A stretch of DNA of 32,001 nucleotides. Origin: Chryseobacterium gleum (GTDB taxonomy: Bacteria > Bacteroidota > Bacteroidia > Flavobacteriales_D > Sanyastnellaceae). Below, in pieces: positions 1 to 8,693 of this stretch. Each line of letters opens with the position of its first letter. The first letter of the stretch is position 1. A model generated the notes under the pieces. The model was not told the DNA's origin, searched no databases, and was given only the letters and a program-made list of their open reading frames with translations. Both the position numbers and the translations under genes were made by a program. The stretch covers positions 1-32,001 of the forward strand of contig CAMCHP010000034.1 in assembly GCA_945874695.1 (NCBI GenBank), written 5' to 3'.

Positions 1-3000
1 GAAGAAGAACTTGCGACAGACACCAATACCGACAATTGGGACTCAGATGGTGAAGAAGAAAACTCGTTCTGGGACTACTTCGACAGCTGGTACTATTCAG
101 GCTGGTATGACGGCGACGAATACTATTACGACTACGATTACAACTACGAAGACCGCGAAAATCCGTGCAAGAACCTGTATTACCGTCAAAATCGTTTTGC
201 CGCACGCAACATTTTTGCAACCGACATCGCCCTCATCGCGAAACGTGGCGAAAATGGAACCTGGAACGCTTGGGCGAGCAATATCATGACCACTGCCCCG
301 ATGAGCGGCGTAACCCTGCAATGGGTGAATTACCAAGGACAGGTGATGCACTCAGCTGTTACCGATGGCAACGGATTCGCCGCCTTCAATGAAAGCCAAT
401 CGGTGCCCTTTGTCCTTACTGCCTCATGGGGCAAGCAAAAGAGCTTCTTGAAATTGAATTCGGGTGAAAACCTCTCTCTTTCTGCATTTGATGTATCGGG
501 CAGTGCGACTACCCAAGGCATGAAAGGCTTTATTTATGGCGAACGGGGCGTATGGCGTCCGGGCGACACCCTCTTTTTATCGTTCATGCTTGAAGAAGGC
601 GACAAACCACTTCCTGGAGGTCACCCGGTTACCCTTGAAATCGTTGATTCGAGAGGTAAAGTAGTGTTCAAAAACAAAAAGAATCTTCCGCAAAGTAAAG
701 TTTTGACTTGGGAAGTAACAACCTTGGATGATGCCCCGACAGGTTCTTGGCAAGCCCGTGTTCGGGTTGGTGGAGCCGTCTTTAACCAGTGGTTGCGCAT
801 TGAAACCATCAAACCAAATCGCTTGAAGGTTGCGCTCGACTTTGGTGCTGAGGTCATCCGCCCATCCGCCCGACAGGGCGAAAACCCAACCCTCAACGGC
901 AGCATTACCTCGCAGTGGTTGCACGGCGCCCCTGCGAAGAACTTGCGTGCCCAAGTTGACCTTGCCCTCAAGCCAAAGAAAACGACTTTCGCGAAATACG
1001 CTGATTTCACCTTTGATGATCCGACCCGAAGCGTTGATATGGAAGGTCAAACGGTATTTGACGACAATTTAAACAGCGAAGGATTCGCTAAAATCGCCCT
1101 CGATTTACGCGACTTAAGTGACGCGCCCGGTATGCTCAACGCGGTATTTAATACCCGCGTTTACGAACCCGGCGGTGACTTTAGTGTGGATGTGCTTACG
1201 CAAACCCTCTCTCCTTTTAATGCCTATGTGGGCTTACGTTTACCCAAAGGCGACAAAGCGCGGGGCATGTTACTCACAGATACCACCCATACCGTTGAGG
1301 TGCGCTCTGTTGATGCCGACGGAAAATCACTCCCGAATCGGGCGTTGAATTACAGCGTTTACAAAATTGAGTGGCGCTGGTGGTGGCAGTCAGGTGCTGA
1401 TGATTTGAGCAGCTACAGCGGACGAACCAGCATGAACCTGATCAGCTCAGGTGCATGCCAAACCGACGCCAAAGGAAACGGGAAATTTAATTTCCGCATC
1501 AATTATCCCGATTGGGGGCGCTACCTCGTGCACATTGAAGACCTTGAAAGTGGCCACGCCGCCGGACAAACCATGTACGTTGACTGGCCCGGCTGGGCCG
1601 GCCGTGCACAACGCGAGAATCCGGAAGGTGAAACGATGGTCATGATGACATCCGACAAGGATGTTTACCAACCGGGGCAATCGGCAACAATTTCATTCCC
1701 CGGGGCCGACAAAGCCCGTGCTTTGATCACGGTTGAAAACGCCAGCAGCATTTTGCGCTCGTGGTGGATTACAACCAAGGCTGGAAGCAACAGTTTTAAT
1801 CTCGACATCGAAGAACAGTACGCGCCAAACGTATACGTAAGCGTGACTTTGGTGCAGCCGCATGCGCAAACAGAGAACGATAAACCCATTCGGATGTACG
1901 GCACACTGCGTGTGAAAGTTGAAGACCCCAAATCGCGTTTGGAACCTGTAATTGCAATGGCCGAAACGCTCGAACCCGAAAGCAAGTACAGTGTGAAAGT
2001 AAGTGAGGCGAAAGGACAAAAAATGACTTACACCCTAGCGGTGGTTGATGAAGGTTTATTGGGCCTAACCCGATTCAAAACACCTGATCCACACGCATAT
2101 TTCTATGCGCAAGAAGCGTTGGGTGTTCGCACGTGGGATTTGTATGACCAAGTTATTGGCGCCTACGGCGATGCCATGCGCAAGGCCTTAACTACCGGTG
2201 GTGACGCCGAAATTGACAGCGAAGGAAAGAAAAAAGTGAACCGTTTCAAGCCCGTTGTGAGCTTCTTGGGGCCGTTCACCGTGGAGGCCGGCAAGTCGCT
2301 CACCCACAACCTGCTCATGCCTAACTACGTTGGCGCCGTGCGTGTGATGGTCGTCGCCCGCCACGGCGACGCCTATGGAAAAGCTGAGAAAGCCGTACAA
2401 GTGAAAAAACCGTTGATGGTATTAGCTACCCTCCCCCGTGTGCTTGCGCCCGGCGAGGAAGTTGCCCTACCTGTGAACGTTTTTGCCATGGAAAACACGG
2501 TGAAAGATGTTGAGATTGAAGTGAAACACAATGGCAAATTCACGCTTGATGGCCCCGCGAAGCAGCGCATCAAGTTTACTACGCTCGGCGATGAAGTGGT
2601 GAACTTCAACCTCAAAGTGGGTGATGAAGAAGGCGCAGCGCGCGTTGAAGTCATTGCACGAAGTGGATCATTGGTGGCCCGCTACACGGTCGATCTCGAA
2701 GTGCGCAACCCGAATCCACCGGTGACCGTGCGCTATACTGGAACCCTTGAAGCGGGCGGCTCTTGGAGCCAAGCCTTTGATTTGCCTGGAACCAAAGGAA
2801 GCAATAGCTTAAAGGTTGAGGTTTCTTCGTTTAAGCCCTTGAACTTGGGCGATCGACTGAACTACCTAATCGGCTATCCACACGGTTGCTTGGAACAAAC
2901 CACCAGTCGTGCGTTCCCACAACTCTACCTTGAAGACGCGGTTGAAATGACTGAAGAAGAGAAAACACGGGTTCGCCAGCATATTACTGCTGCAGTGCAG

Positions 3001-4248
3001 AAACTGCAAGGATTCCAATTGGCCAATGGTGGATTCAGCTACTGGCCCGGTCAAACGAACTACAACGATTGGAGCAGCACCTATGCCGGACATTTCTTGG
3101 TTGAAGCGAAGCAAAAAGGCTATGCCGTTCCTGATGGGGTGTTAAGCCGTTGGGCCAAACATCAAGACGAAATCGCGCGCAACTGGCGCTTTCCATCGTC
3201 TGCTGATGTCCAAAGTGATTACGGCATTTACCAAGCGTACCGTTTGTATGCCTTGGCCTTGTATGGCCAAGCAAACCTAGGTGCGATGAATCGCTTGCGC
3301 GAAGTTAAAAACTTGAGTTCGGCTGCAAAAGCTCAGCTTGCGGCTGCTTATGTTCTGGCAGGTCGCCAAGATGTTGCAAACCAAATTTTGGCTGCAAAAC
3401 TCGATGATCCGGGCAGTTTGACCTCAGACTATGGGTCACCGCTGCGTGACCGTGCCGTGATTGCTTCGGCGCTTATTTCAGCCAACCAACGCAAATTGGC
3501 CGCACCGATTGTAAGCAAATTGGTTGACGAAATGAACCGCAAGGTTTGGTTGAGTACCCAAGAATCTGCCTTTGCACTGATTGCCATCGGCCGCTTCTTG
3601 AGCAGTGAGTCAAAAGAAACAGCCCGCTTCAGCTACACCTACAACGGTGCGGCCGCTGGCGACCAGCAACTGTCGAAACCGTCGTGGTTGAAGCAATTAA
3701 AGATCAATAAATTAACCGGGAATCAGCTCGCTTTCAAAAACCTGAGCAAGCGCACCTTGTATGTTGAAGTAACCGCCCAAGGCCAACCCAAAGAAGACAA
3801 GATGGGCGCTGCGAACAATGGCCTGGTACTCGAAGTGCGTTACCTCGACAACGAAGGAAAGCCGATGCGCGTTGATCGACTCGAACAGGGCACCGATTTC
3901 ATCGCCGCCGTGAGTGTGAAAACAACGACTAAACGCTACTTGCGCGACATCGCCTTGACGCAGGTTTTTCCGAGTGGATGGGAGATTCTCAATGAACGCA
4001 TGCTCGAGGCATCGGGCCAGTCGTTTACCAATTCTACCTCAGACTACCGCGACTTGCGCGACGATCGCATCATGACCTACTTCAACTTGAACAGCGGCTC
4101 AACCTCAACGTATTATGTGCGTTTGAATGCCGCTTACCTCGGACGTTTCTATTTGCCTGCAAGCGCCGTGGAAATGATGTACGAGGGTTCAATGAACGCG
4201 CGCACCCAAGGGATGTGGGTTGAAGTGGTACAAACCGGCGGTGTTTAG
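1..4248 (+). CDS. Alpha-2-macroglobulin family protein, 5'-truncated by window edge
   Basis: The frame is open from base 1 to the TAG at 4246, giving 1415 visible residues; the N-terminus with its signal or lipoprotein peptide is outside the window. The first 60 or so visible residues are rich in Asp, Glu, Tyr and Trp and lead into the motif RENPC. MG/A2M domains follow (GERGVWRPGDTL; WLHGAPAKNL; VVDEGLLGLTRFKTPDP). The thioester motif GCLEQTTS (Cys-Leu-Glu-Gln codons at 2887-2898) is intact, so a thioester-bearing protease trap is expected, as in E. coli YfhM, in the periplasm or on the surface. This is family knowledge, not shown here. pepD follows after 26 bp on the same strand. The sequence near residues 285-295 carries one copy of a dispersed hairpin repeat. 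The internal ATG at 286 is not a credible start because the homology continues upstream. Confidence 0.93.
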   Translation, partial: EEELATDTNTDNWDSDGEEENSFWDYFDSWYYSGWYDGDEYYYDYDYNYEDRENPCKNLYYRQNRFAARNIFATDIALIAKRGENGTWNAWASNIMTTAPMSGVTLQWVNYQGQVMHSAVTDGNGFAAFNESQSVPFVLTASWGKQKSFLKLNSGENLSLSAFDVSGSATTQGMKGFIYGERGVWRPGDTLFLSFMLEEGDKPLPGGHPVTLEIVDSRGKVVFKNKKNLPQSKVLTWEVTTLDDAPTGSWQARVRVGGAVFNQWLRIETIKPNRLKVALDFGAEVIRPSARQGENPTLNGSITSQWLHGAPAKNLRAQVDLALKPKKTTFAKYADFTFDDPTRSVDMEGQTVFDDNLNSEGFAKIALDLRDLSDAPGMLNAVFNTRVYEPGGDFSVDVLTQTLSPFNAYVGLRLPKGDKARGMLLTDTTHTVEVRSVDADGKSLPNRALNYSVYKIEWRWWWQSGADDLSSYSGRTSMNLISSGACQTDAKGNGKFNFRINYPDWGRYLVHIEDLESGHAAGQTMYVDWPGWAGRAQRENPEGETMVMMTSDKDVYQPGQSATISFPGADKARALITVENASSILRSWWITTKAGSNSFNLDIEEQYAPNVYVSVTLVQPHAQTENDKPIRMYGTLRVKVEDPKSRLEPVIAMAETLEPESKYSVKVSEAKGQKMTYTLAVVDEGLLGLTRFKTPDPHAYFYAQEALGVRTWDLYDQVIGAYGDAMRKALTTGGDAEIDSEGKKKVNRFKPVVSFLGPFTVEAGKSLTHNLLMPNYVGAVRVMVVARHGDAYGKAEKAVQVKKPLMVLATLPRVLAPGEEVALPVNVFAMENTVKDVEIEVKHNGKFTLDGPAKQRIKFTTLGDEVVNFNLKVGDEEGAARVEVIARSGSLVARYTVDLEVRNPNPPVTVRYTGTLEAGGSWSQAFDLPGTKGSNSLKVEVSSFKPLNLGDRLNYLIGYPHGCLEQTTSRAFPQLYLEDAVEMTEEEKTRVRQHITAAVQKLQGFQLANGGFSYWPGQTNYNDWSSTYAGHFLVEAKQKGYAVPDGVLSRWAKHQDEIARNWRFPSSADVQSDYGIYQAYRLYALALYGQANLGAMNRLREVKNLSSAAKAQLAAAYVLAGRQDVANQILAAKLDDPGSLTSDYGSPLRDRAVIASALISANQRKLAAPIVSKLVDEMNRKVWLSTQESAFALIAIGRFLSSESKETARFSYTYNGAAAGDQQLSKPSWLKQLKINKLTGNQLAFKNLSKRTLYVEVTAQGQPKEDKMGAANNGLVLEVRYLDNEGKPMRVDRLEQGTDFIAAVSVKTTTKRYLRDIALTQVFPSGWEILNERMLEASGQSFTNSTSDYRDLRDDRIMTYFNLNSGSTSTYYVRLNAAYLGRFYLPASAVEMMYEGSMNARTQGMWVEVVQTGGV
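863..885 (+). repeat. Dispersed hairpin repeat, copy 1 (inside A2M gene)
   Basis: CATCCGCCCG, two variable bases, then AGGGCGAAAAC. The arms CGCCC/GGGCG can form a 5-bp stem. It matches copy 2 (16777-16799) at 21 of 23 positions. It is translated in frame within RPSARQGENPT, between the conserved blocks LDFGAEV and WLHGAPAKNL. It is preceded by a partial direct repeat of CATCCGCC at 856-863. Confidence 0.6.
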
Positions 4249-4274
4249 TAACTTGCCCTCCTCAAACGAAGAAC

Positions 4275-5738
4275 ATGAGCGACGCAGTAAGAAATCTTGA
4301 ACCTCGGGCATTGTGGAATCACTTTGCCAACTTGAACGCCGTACCTCGGCCATCAAAGAAAGAAGAACGTGTGATCCAATTCATGGTTGAATTTGGTCGT
4401 TCGCTGCACCTTCCGACCGAAATTGACGCGGTAGGCAATGTCGTGATTCGCAAACCCGCTTCGGCAGGCATGGAGAACCGCACACCGGTTATTTTGCAGA
4501 GCCACCTCGACATGGTGCATCAAAAGAACAACGATACCGTGTTCGATTTTGAGCAAGAAGGCATTCGTATGCGCGTAAATGGTGATTGGGTTGATGCAGA
4601 AGGTACAACGCTCGGTGCTGACAACGGCATCGGTGTGGCAACCATCATGGCGCTCTTATCGGCAAATGATATCGCACATCCGCCGCTCGAAGCATTGTTT
4701 ACCATTGATGAAGAAACCGGCATGACCGGTGCACTCGAACTTCAAAAAGATTGGCTCAACGGCAAAATCCTCCTCAACCTCGATACCGAAGAAGACAACG
4801 AGCTCACGATTGGTTGTGCAGGCGGCATCGACGTGACCGCCAGCGGCACCTACCCTGAAGAGCAAATGCCCGCAGGCCATGTAGCCTTTCGCTTAACGGT
4901 GAAAGGCTTGTCGGGCGGTCATTCAGGCATGGACATTCATAAAGGCCTCGCCAATGCCAACAAGCTTATCGTGCGATTGCTATACCGCAGCCACGAACGG
5001 TACGGCTTGCGCCTTGCGCAATTAGACGGTGGAAGTCTGCGCAATGCCATTCCACGTGAGGCGTGGGCATGGGTGTGTTTACCTGCGCAACAGGCTGAAG
5101 CCTTCGCCCAGCACGTCAGAGCGATGGAACAGTTATTCAAATCTGAGTTTCAAACCACCGATCCAAACCTCAATTTGGTTTGGGAAGCTGCCGATGCCCC
5201 AGCTGTAGTGATGCAAGAAGAGTTTCAAGATCGCTGGTTAGCGGCAATCTACACCTGTCCGAATGGCATTTACCGCATGAGTCCAGACATCGCCGGTCTG
5301 GTTCAAACATCGAACAACATTGCCCGTTTGATCGCCAAATCAGGTGAAGTCACCGTGATGTGCCTCACCCGGAGCTCACTCGATTCAGAAAAAGATGACT
5401 TGGCGCAAGCCATTGAGGCCTGCTTCAGCTTGGCTGATTTGACCGTGACAACGGCTGGCAGCTATCCAGGGTGGCAACCCCGCCCAGGTTCGGCCATTGT
5501 TGAATTGATGCACAAACTCTACCGTGAGATGTTTGCCGATGAACCTAAAGTGATGGCCTGTCATGCAGGTTTGGAGTGCGGAATCATTGGAGGCAGCTAT
5601 CCAGAGCTGGATATGGTTTCGTTCGGACCCAACATTCGCGGCGCACATTCGCCCGATGAACGTGTTCAAATTAGCTCCGTTCAAAAGTACTGGTCTTATG
5701 TGCTCGAAACCTTGGCGCGCATCCCTGTGAACGCCTAA
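4275..5738 (+). CDS. pepD: Cytosol non-specific dipeptidase (aminoacyl-histidine dipeptidase, M20C)
   Basis: A 487-residue cytoplasmic dizinc dipeptidase, the usual length for PepD. It hydrolyses a broad range of dipeptides including Xaa-His. The metal and catalytic ligands can be placed: H77 and D79 in SHLDMVHQ, D116 in LGADNGIG, E146/E147 in DEETGM, D170 in LDTEE and H458 in GAHSPDE. All sit at a constant offset of 3 from the E. coli PepD numbering I recall. The lid/dimerisation domain starts near residue 200 (GLSGGHSGMDIHKG). The ATG at 4275 directly precedes the normal N-terminus, 26 bp after the A2M stop with no obvious promoter between, so co-transcription is plausible. The 3' end is only 2 bp from the stop of the convergent gene at 5741. 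Confidence 0.95.
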   Translation: MSDAVRNLEPRALWNHFANLNAVPRPSKKEERVIQFMVEFGRSLHLPTEIDAVGNVVIRKPASAGMENRTPVILQSHLDMVHQKNNDTVFDFEQEGIRMRVNGDWVDAEGTTLGADNGIGVATIMALLSANDIAHPPLEALFTIDEETGMTGALELQKDWLNGKILLNLDTEEDNELTIGCAGGIDVTASGTYPEEQMPAGHVAFRLTVKGLSGGHSGMDIHKGLANANKLIVRLLYRSHERYGLRLAQLDGGSLRNAIPREAWAWVCLPAQQAEAFAQHVRAMEQLFKSEFQTTDPNLNLVWEAADAPAVVMQEEFQDRWLAAIYTCPNGIYRMSPDIAGLVQTSNNIARLIAKSGEVTVMCLTRSSLDSEKDDLAQAIEACFSLADLTVTTAGSYPGWQPRPGSAIVELMHKLYREMFADEPKVMACHAGLECGIIGGSYPELDMVSFGPNIRGAHSPDERVQISSVQKYWSYVLETLARIPVNA

Positions 5739-5740
5739 TT

Positions 5741-6388
5741 TCAAGGATCAATAACGACCAAGCGCCGAACGAATGACAAACCGTTGGCCGTGGACGTGAC
5801 GTGAACGAGGTAGCATCCGGCCGGTAGGCCGAGATCATCAAAAGTAAAGGCATTGCCCACAAAATCGGTGGATGAAATCAATGCTCCGCTGAGGGCTGTA
5901 ATGCGCACCGTAAACGGGGTGCCGGGTAACGCATCGAGGCGAAGCTGGAGGCGCTGTGCCGTAGGATTTGGGAACAGGAGCAATTGATCAAAGATTGCGG
6001 TGAAAAATACGTCTACTTCACGGGTCGCTCCTTCCCCGCCGAGAAATAATCGGTACGTGTTGGTTCGGCCTTGCTCTGGAGCTAAATCGACCAAGGTGTA
6101 GAATTCAGTAAAATCGGTACCTCCGCAAACCTCGCGGATGGCCGCCACGACCTCATACTCACCACTGGATTGATTCAACCGTTGCAACTCAGCACCTAAG
6201 CACGACGCACCGCCGATGATGCCGAAATCAGCTCGAATGGTATTGCCGATTTGTTGCGCAGTAAAGCCCGCCAAAATGGCATCTCCAGCTTGCGCAAGCA
6301 CGCGGTCGGGAAGCATCGCCCCAACAAGCCCGAGGCAAACGACCCAAACTTTTACGCGCGTGAAAAAATGCTCGACCTCATACCTCAT
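5741..6388 (-). CDS. Small secreted protein with FN3-like region and T9SS sorting domain
   Basis: A 215-residue protein from the ATG at 6388. A signal peptide spans about residues 1-33 (hydrophobic VWVVCLGLVGAML, then LAQA). The mature part has the pattern common in T9SS cargo: GASCLGAEL, a core CGGTDF segment, and TNTYRLFLGG. The last 75 or so residues are a type A T9SS C-terminal domain: LLFPNPTAQRLQL near its start, GLPAGCYLVHV, and RRLVVIDP at the end. It is therefore predicted to cross the outer membrane and be anchored or released. An upstream ATG at 6412 would add 8 residues, but a TAnnTTTG box lies between the two starts (6393-6400), favouring 6388. Specific function unknown. Convergent with pepD and divergent from surE. 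Confidence 0.8.
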   Translation of the reverse strand: MRYEVEHFFTRVKVWVVCLGLVGAMLPDRVLAQAGDAILAGFTAQQIGNTIRADFGIIGGASCLGAELQRLNQSSGEYEVVAAIREVCGGTDFTEFYTLVDLAPEQGRTNTYRLFLGGEGATREVDVFFTAIFDQLLLFPNPTAQRLQLRLDALPGTPFTVRITALSGALISSTDFVGNAFTFDDLGLPAGCYLVHVTSTANGLSFVRRLVVIDP

Positions 6389-6392
6389 GCAA

Positions 6393-6400
6393 CAAAAATA
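6393..6400 (-). promoter_or_regulatory. Candidate -7 box (TATTTTTG) of the T9SS cargo gene
   Basis: On the minus strand TATTTTTG fits the Bacteroidota -7 consensus TAnnTTTG and ends 4 nt before the ATG at 6388. The transcript would then start at or next to the ATG. No well-spaced -33 TTG is visible. Confidence 0.4.
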
Positions 6401-6449
6401 CGTTACCGACATAACAAAGGCATCACAAGTGTTTAAAATCGGATTTGAT

Positions 6450-6457
6450 TACCTTTG
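6450..6457 (+). promoter_or_regulatory. -7 box (TACCTTTG) upstream of surE
   Basis: A perfect TAnnTTTG box 18 nt before the ATG at 6476, giving a predicted leader of about 14 nt. The in-frame TTG at 6455 lies inside this box, which argues against it being the surE start. No convincing -33 element was seen. Confidence 0.5.
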
Positions 6458-6475
6458 AAGCGCATAAAAACCCAC

Positions 6476-7255
6476 ATGGAAGCTCAAAAACCGCTCATTC
6501 TCGTCACCAATGACGACGGGATTTTTGCCAAAGGCATTCGCACCCTCGTTGAGGAAATGACCGCCCTGGGCGAAGTTTGGATCATTGCACCCGACAGTCC
6601 GCAATCGGGCATGGGGCACGCCGTGACCATTCGTGACATCCTTCGGGTCGATGAAGTGGCTTACGATGTGCCAGGTGTGCGTGCGTTTGCATGCAGCGGA
6701 ACTCCCGTTGATTGCGTAAAGCTCGCCATTTATCGTGTGCTCGACCGCCGGCCCGACCTCTTGGTTTCAGGAATCAACCACGGGGCGAATTCATCCATTA
6801 ACGTGATTTACTCGGGTACCATGTCGGCTGCCGTTGAGGGCGCCATTGAAGGCATTCCAAGCATTGGTTACTCGTTGCTCGATTTTGCAGCGGATGCAAA
6901 CTTCGATCCCGGACGAAAATCGATCACGGCGATTGCGAAAAATGTCCTCGCGCATGGTTTGCCCAAAGGCACATGTTTGAACGTGAACATCCCTAAATTA
7001 CCTGAAAATGAGCTGAATGGCATCAAAATATGCCGTCAGGCGAATGGATATTGGGCCGATGCGTTTGACTTACGCGTTGACCCGAACGGCCACACCTACT
7101 ACTGGATGACCGGAAAATTTGAGAACCCAGACCGCGGCGAAGACACCGACGAATGGGCCTTGGCACATGGCTACGTGTCAGTTGTTCCTACGCAATGCGA
7201 CCTCACCAATCACCTCTTAATTGGCCCATTGAACCAATGGGAGTTTGAACTATGA
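6476..7255 (+). CDS. surE: 5'/3'-nucleotidase SurE
   Basis: A 259-residue survival protein E, a metal-dependent phosphatase acting on nucleoside monophosphates in the cytoplasm. The SurE signature is complete: metal ligands D13/D14 in LVTNDDG, S44 in SPQSGMGHA, and N101 in VSGINHGANSS. The motif CSGTPVDCVKLA is also present. I chose ATG 6476 rather than the in-frame TTG at 6455, because family members begin a few residues before the LVTNDDG strand and because the TTG overlaps a promoter box. The stop overlaps the next ATG by 4 bp (ATGA, 7252-7255), indicating translational coupling. It heads a cluster with a small membrane protein and lpxB. Confidence 0.95.
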   Translation: MEAQKPLILVTNDDGIFAKGIRTLVEEMTALGEVWIIAPDSPQSGMGHAVTIRDILRVDEVAYDVPGVRAFACSGTPVDCVKLAIYRVLDRRPDLLVSGINHGANSSINVIYSGTMSAAVEGAIEGIPSIGYSLLDFAADANFDPGRKSITAIAKNVLAHGLPKGTCLNVNIPKLPENELNGIKICRQANGYWADAFDLRVDPNGHTYYWMTGKFENPDRGEDTDEWALAHGYVSVVPTQCDLTNHLLIGPLNQWEFEL

Positions 7256-7554
7256 ATCGACGAAAGTACCTCGATACTACCTTAGCCGGGTTAGGGCTCG
7301 GCATATTGGGCATGGCAGTTGGATTCTTTCTACTGGCCATCGTTTGGGCTGTACTCAACAAAATGAGTGTGGGCTATTTCATTGAGAAAATCTTTTTATC
7401 GACTGATCTGTTTAAAGATAAAATACTGACTGTTAGTGTTTTATTCAACGTGTTCATCTTTTACCTTTCAAATCGCGCCGAGTACTATCGCACCAGTCGC
7501 GGCATTTTGCTCGCGGTTTTGCTTGTTGTACCCTTCATCATTTACTACAACTAA
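7252..7554 (+). CDS. Small three-helix membrane protein between surE and lpxB
   Basis: A 100-residue protein of unknown function. Hydrophobic segments lie at about residues 11-36 (Gly-rich, LAGLGLGILGMAVGFFLLA), 58-73 (ILTVSVLFNVFIFYLSN) and 83-98 (GILLAVLLVVPFIIYY), joined by charged loops such as RAEYYRTSRG. It starts in the ATGA overlap with surE, and its TAA abuts the GTG of lpxB with no spacer. It must therefore be co-translated with both genes. That arrangement suggests a role tied to the inner membrane or lipid A pathway, but this is inference from position only. I recognise no characterised family. Confidence 0.8.
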   Translation: MNRRKYLDTTLAGLGLGILGMAVGFFLLAIVWAVLNKMSVGYFIEKIFLSTDLFKDKILTVSVLFNVFIFYLSNRAEYYRTSRGILLAVLLVVPFIIYYN

Positions 7555-8685
7555 GTGAAGCTCTACATCATAGCTGGCGAAGCTTCAGGCGATTTACATG
7601 GGGCCAAGCTCATTGAAGCGCTGCGCAAAGAACGTCCTGAAATCGAAGTGCGCGCATGGGGAGGTGACCTCATGGCAGCCGCTGGATCGCAGATCGTAAA
7701 GCACTATAAAGAACTGGCTTTCATGGGATTTATCGAGGTTTTATTAAACCTTCGCACGATACTTAAAAACATCGCTTTTTGTAAAGAAGATATTTCGGCC
7801 TATCGGCCGGATGCAGTGATTTTGATCGACTATCCTGGATTCAACTTGCGCATTGCGGCGTACTGCAAAAAGATGAATATTCCTGTGCTCTATTACATCT
7901 CACCGCAGCTTTGGGCTTGGAAGGAAAATCGCATTCACGGCGTCAAACGCGACATCACGCGCATGTTTGTGATCTTGCCTTTTGAAAGAGATTTCTACGC
8001 TAAACACGGCATGGAAGTAGATTTTGTTGGGCATCCTTTGTTAGACGTGGTAGATGCACACCAAGAAGCTTTGAAGCTGCCGCTCCCCCTTGATGAACGT
8101 CTGATTGTAGCCTTATTGCCCGGTTCACGCAAGCAAGAAATCAAGACCATGCTCCCGATTATGCTTGAAACGGCGAAGCAATTCAGTACATACCGGTTCG
8201 TAATCGCAGGTGCCCCAGGACAAGATGCAGCATTCTACGAAGGCATTCCCGGGGCTGCTGAACACGAGATCGTTTTTGGTCAAACCTATGCCCTTTTGCA
8301 ACAGGCGCGTGCCGCCTTGGTCACCAGTGGAACAGCTACCCTTGAAGCGGCTTTGCACCGCACGCCCTTGGCCGTGTGCTATAAAGGTAGTGCAATCAGT
8401 TATGCCATTGCGCGTCGCTTGGTGAAGATCAAATACATTTCGCTTGTAAACCTCATCCTTGACCGCCCTGCAATTCGCGAAATCATTCAACATGAGCTCA
8501 CTGCAAAGGTGCTCACCCAAGAGCTTAATCGCCTCTTGCACGATGCAACCTACCGTGAAGCGCAACTGGCTGAATTCACCGCGCTGCGCCATGTTCTCGG
8601 CGGACCAGGCGCAGCTGAACGTACTGCCATCGGCATGTTGAAAACTCTCGACAACCAAGATTTAGAGGCGCGAAAAGGCAGGTAA
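7555..8685 (+). CDS. lpxB: Lipid-A-disaccharide synthase
   Basis: A 376-residue GT19 glycosyltransferase joining UDP-2,3-diacylglucosamine and lipid X to form the tetraacyl disaccharide of lipid A at the inner membrane. Family motifs in order: IIAGEASGDLHGAKL at the N-terminus, MGFIEVL, IDYPGFNLRIA, YYISPQLWAWKENRI, VDFVGHPLLDVV, ALLPGSRKQEI and VTSGTATLEAAL. Length is close to that of E. coli LpxB. The start is GTG at 7555, directly after the TAA of the preceding gene; it is the only start that includes the first beta strand KLYIIAGEASGD. The next gene begins 8 bp after its stop. It shows that the organism makes lipid A. Confidence 0.96.
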   Translation: MKLYIIAGEASGDLHGAKLIEALRKERPEIEVRAWGGDLMAAAGSQIVKHYKELAFMGFIEVLLNLRTILKNIAFCKEDISAYRPDAVILIDYPGFNLRIAAYCKKMNIPVLYYISPQLWAWKENRIHGVKRDITRMFVILPFERDFYAKHGMEVDFVGHPLLDVVDAHQEALKLPLPLDERLIVALLPGSRKQEIKTMLPIMLETAKQFSTYRFVIAGAPGQDAAFYEGIPGAAEHEIVFGQTYALLQQARAALVTSGTATLEAALHRTPLAVCYKGSAISYAIARRLVKIKYISLVNLILDRPAIREIIQHELTAKVLTQELNRLLHDATYREAQLAEFTALRHVLGGPGAAERTAIGMLKTLDNQDLEARKGR

Positions 8686-8693
8686 TTTTGAGT

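Noticed and set aside
5814-5834. A fourth, compensatory-changed copy of the hairpin repeat (CATCCGGCCG, GTAGGCCGAGA).
   Set aside because: It preserves a 5-bp stem, but on the minus strand it encodes GLPAGCY, a conserved motif of T9SS sorting domains, which explains the sequence without a repeat.
6455-6475. TTG start for surE.
   Set aside because: The TTG is part of the TACCTTTG -7 box and adds residues not needed by the SurE fold.
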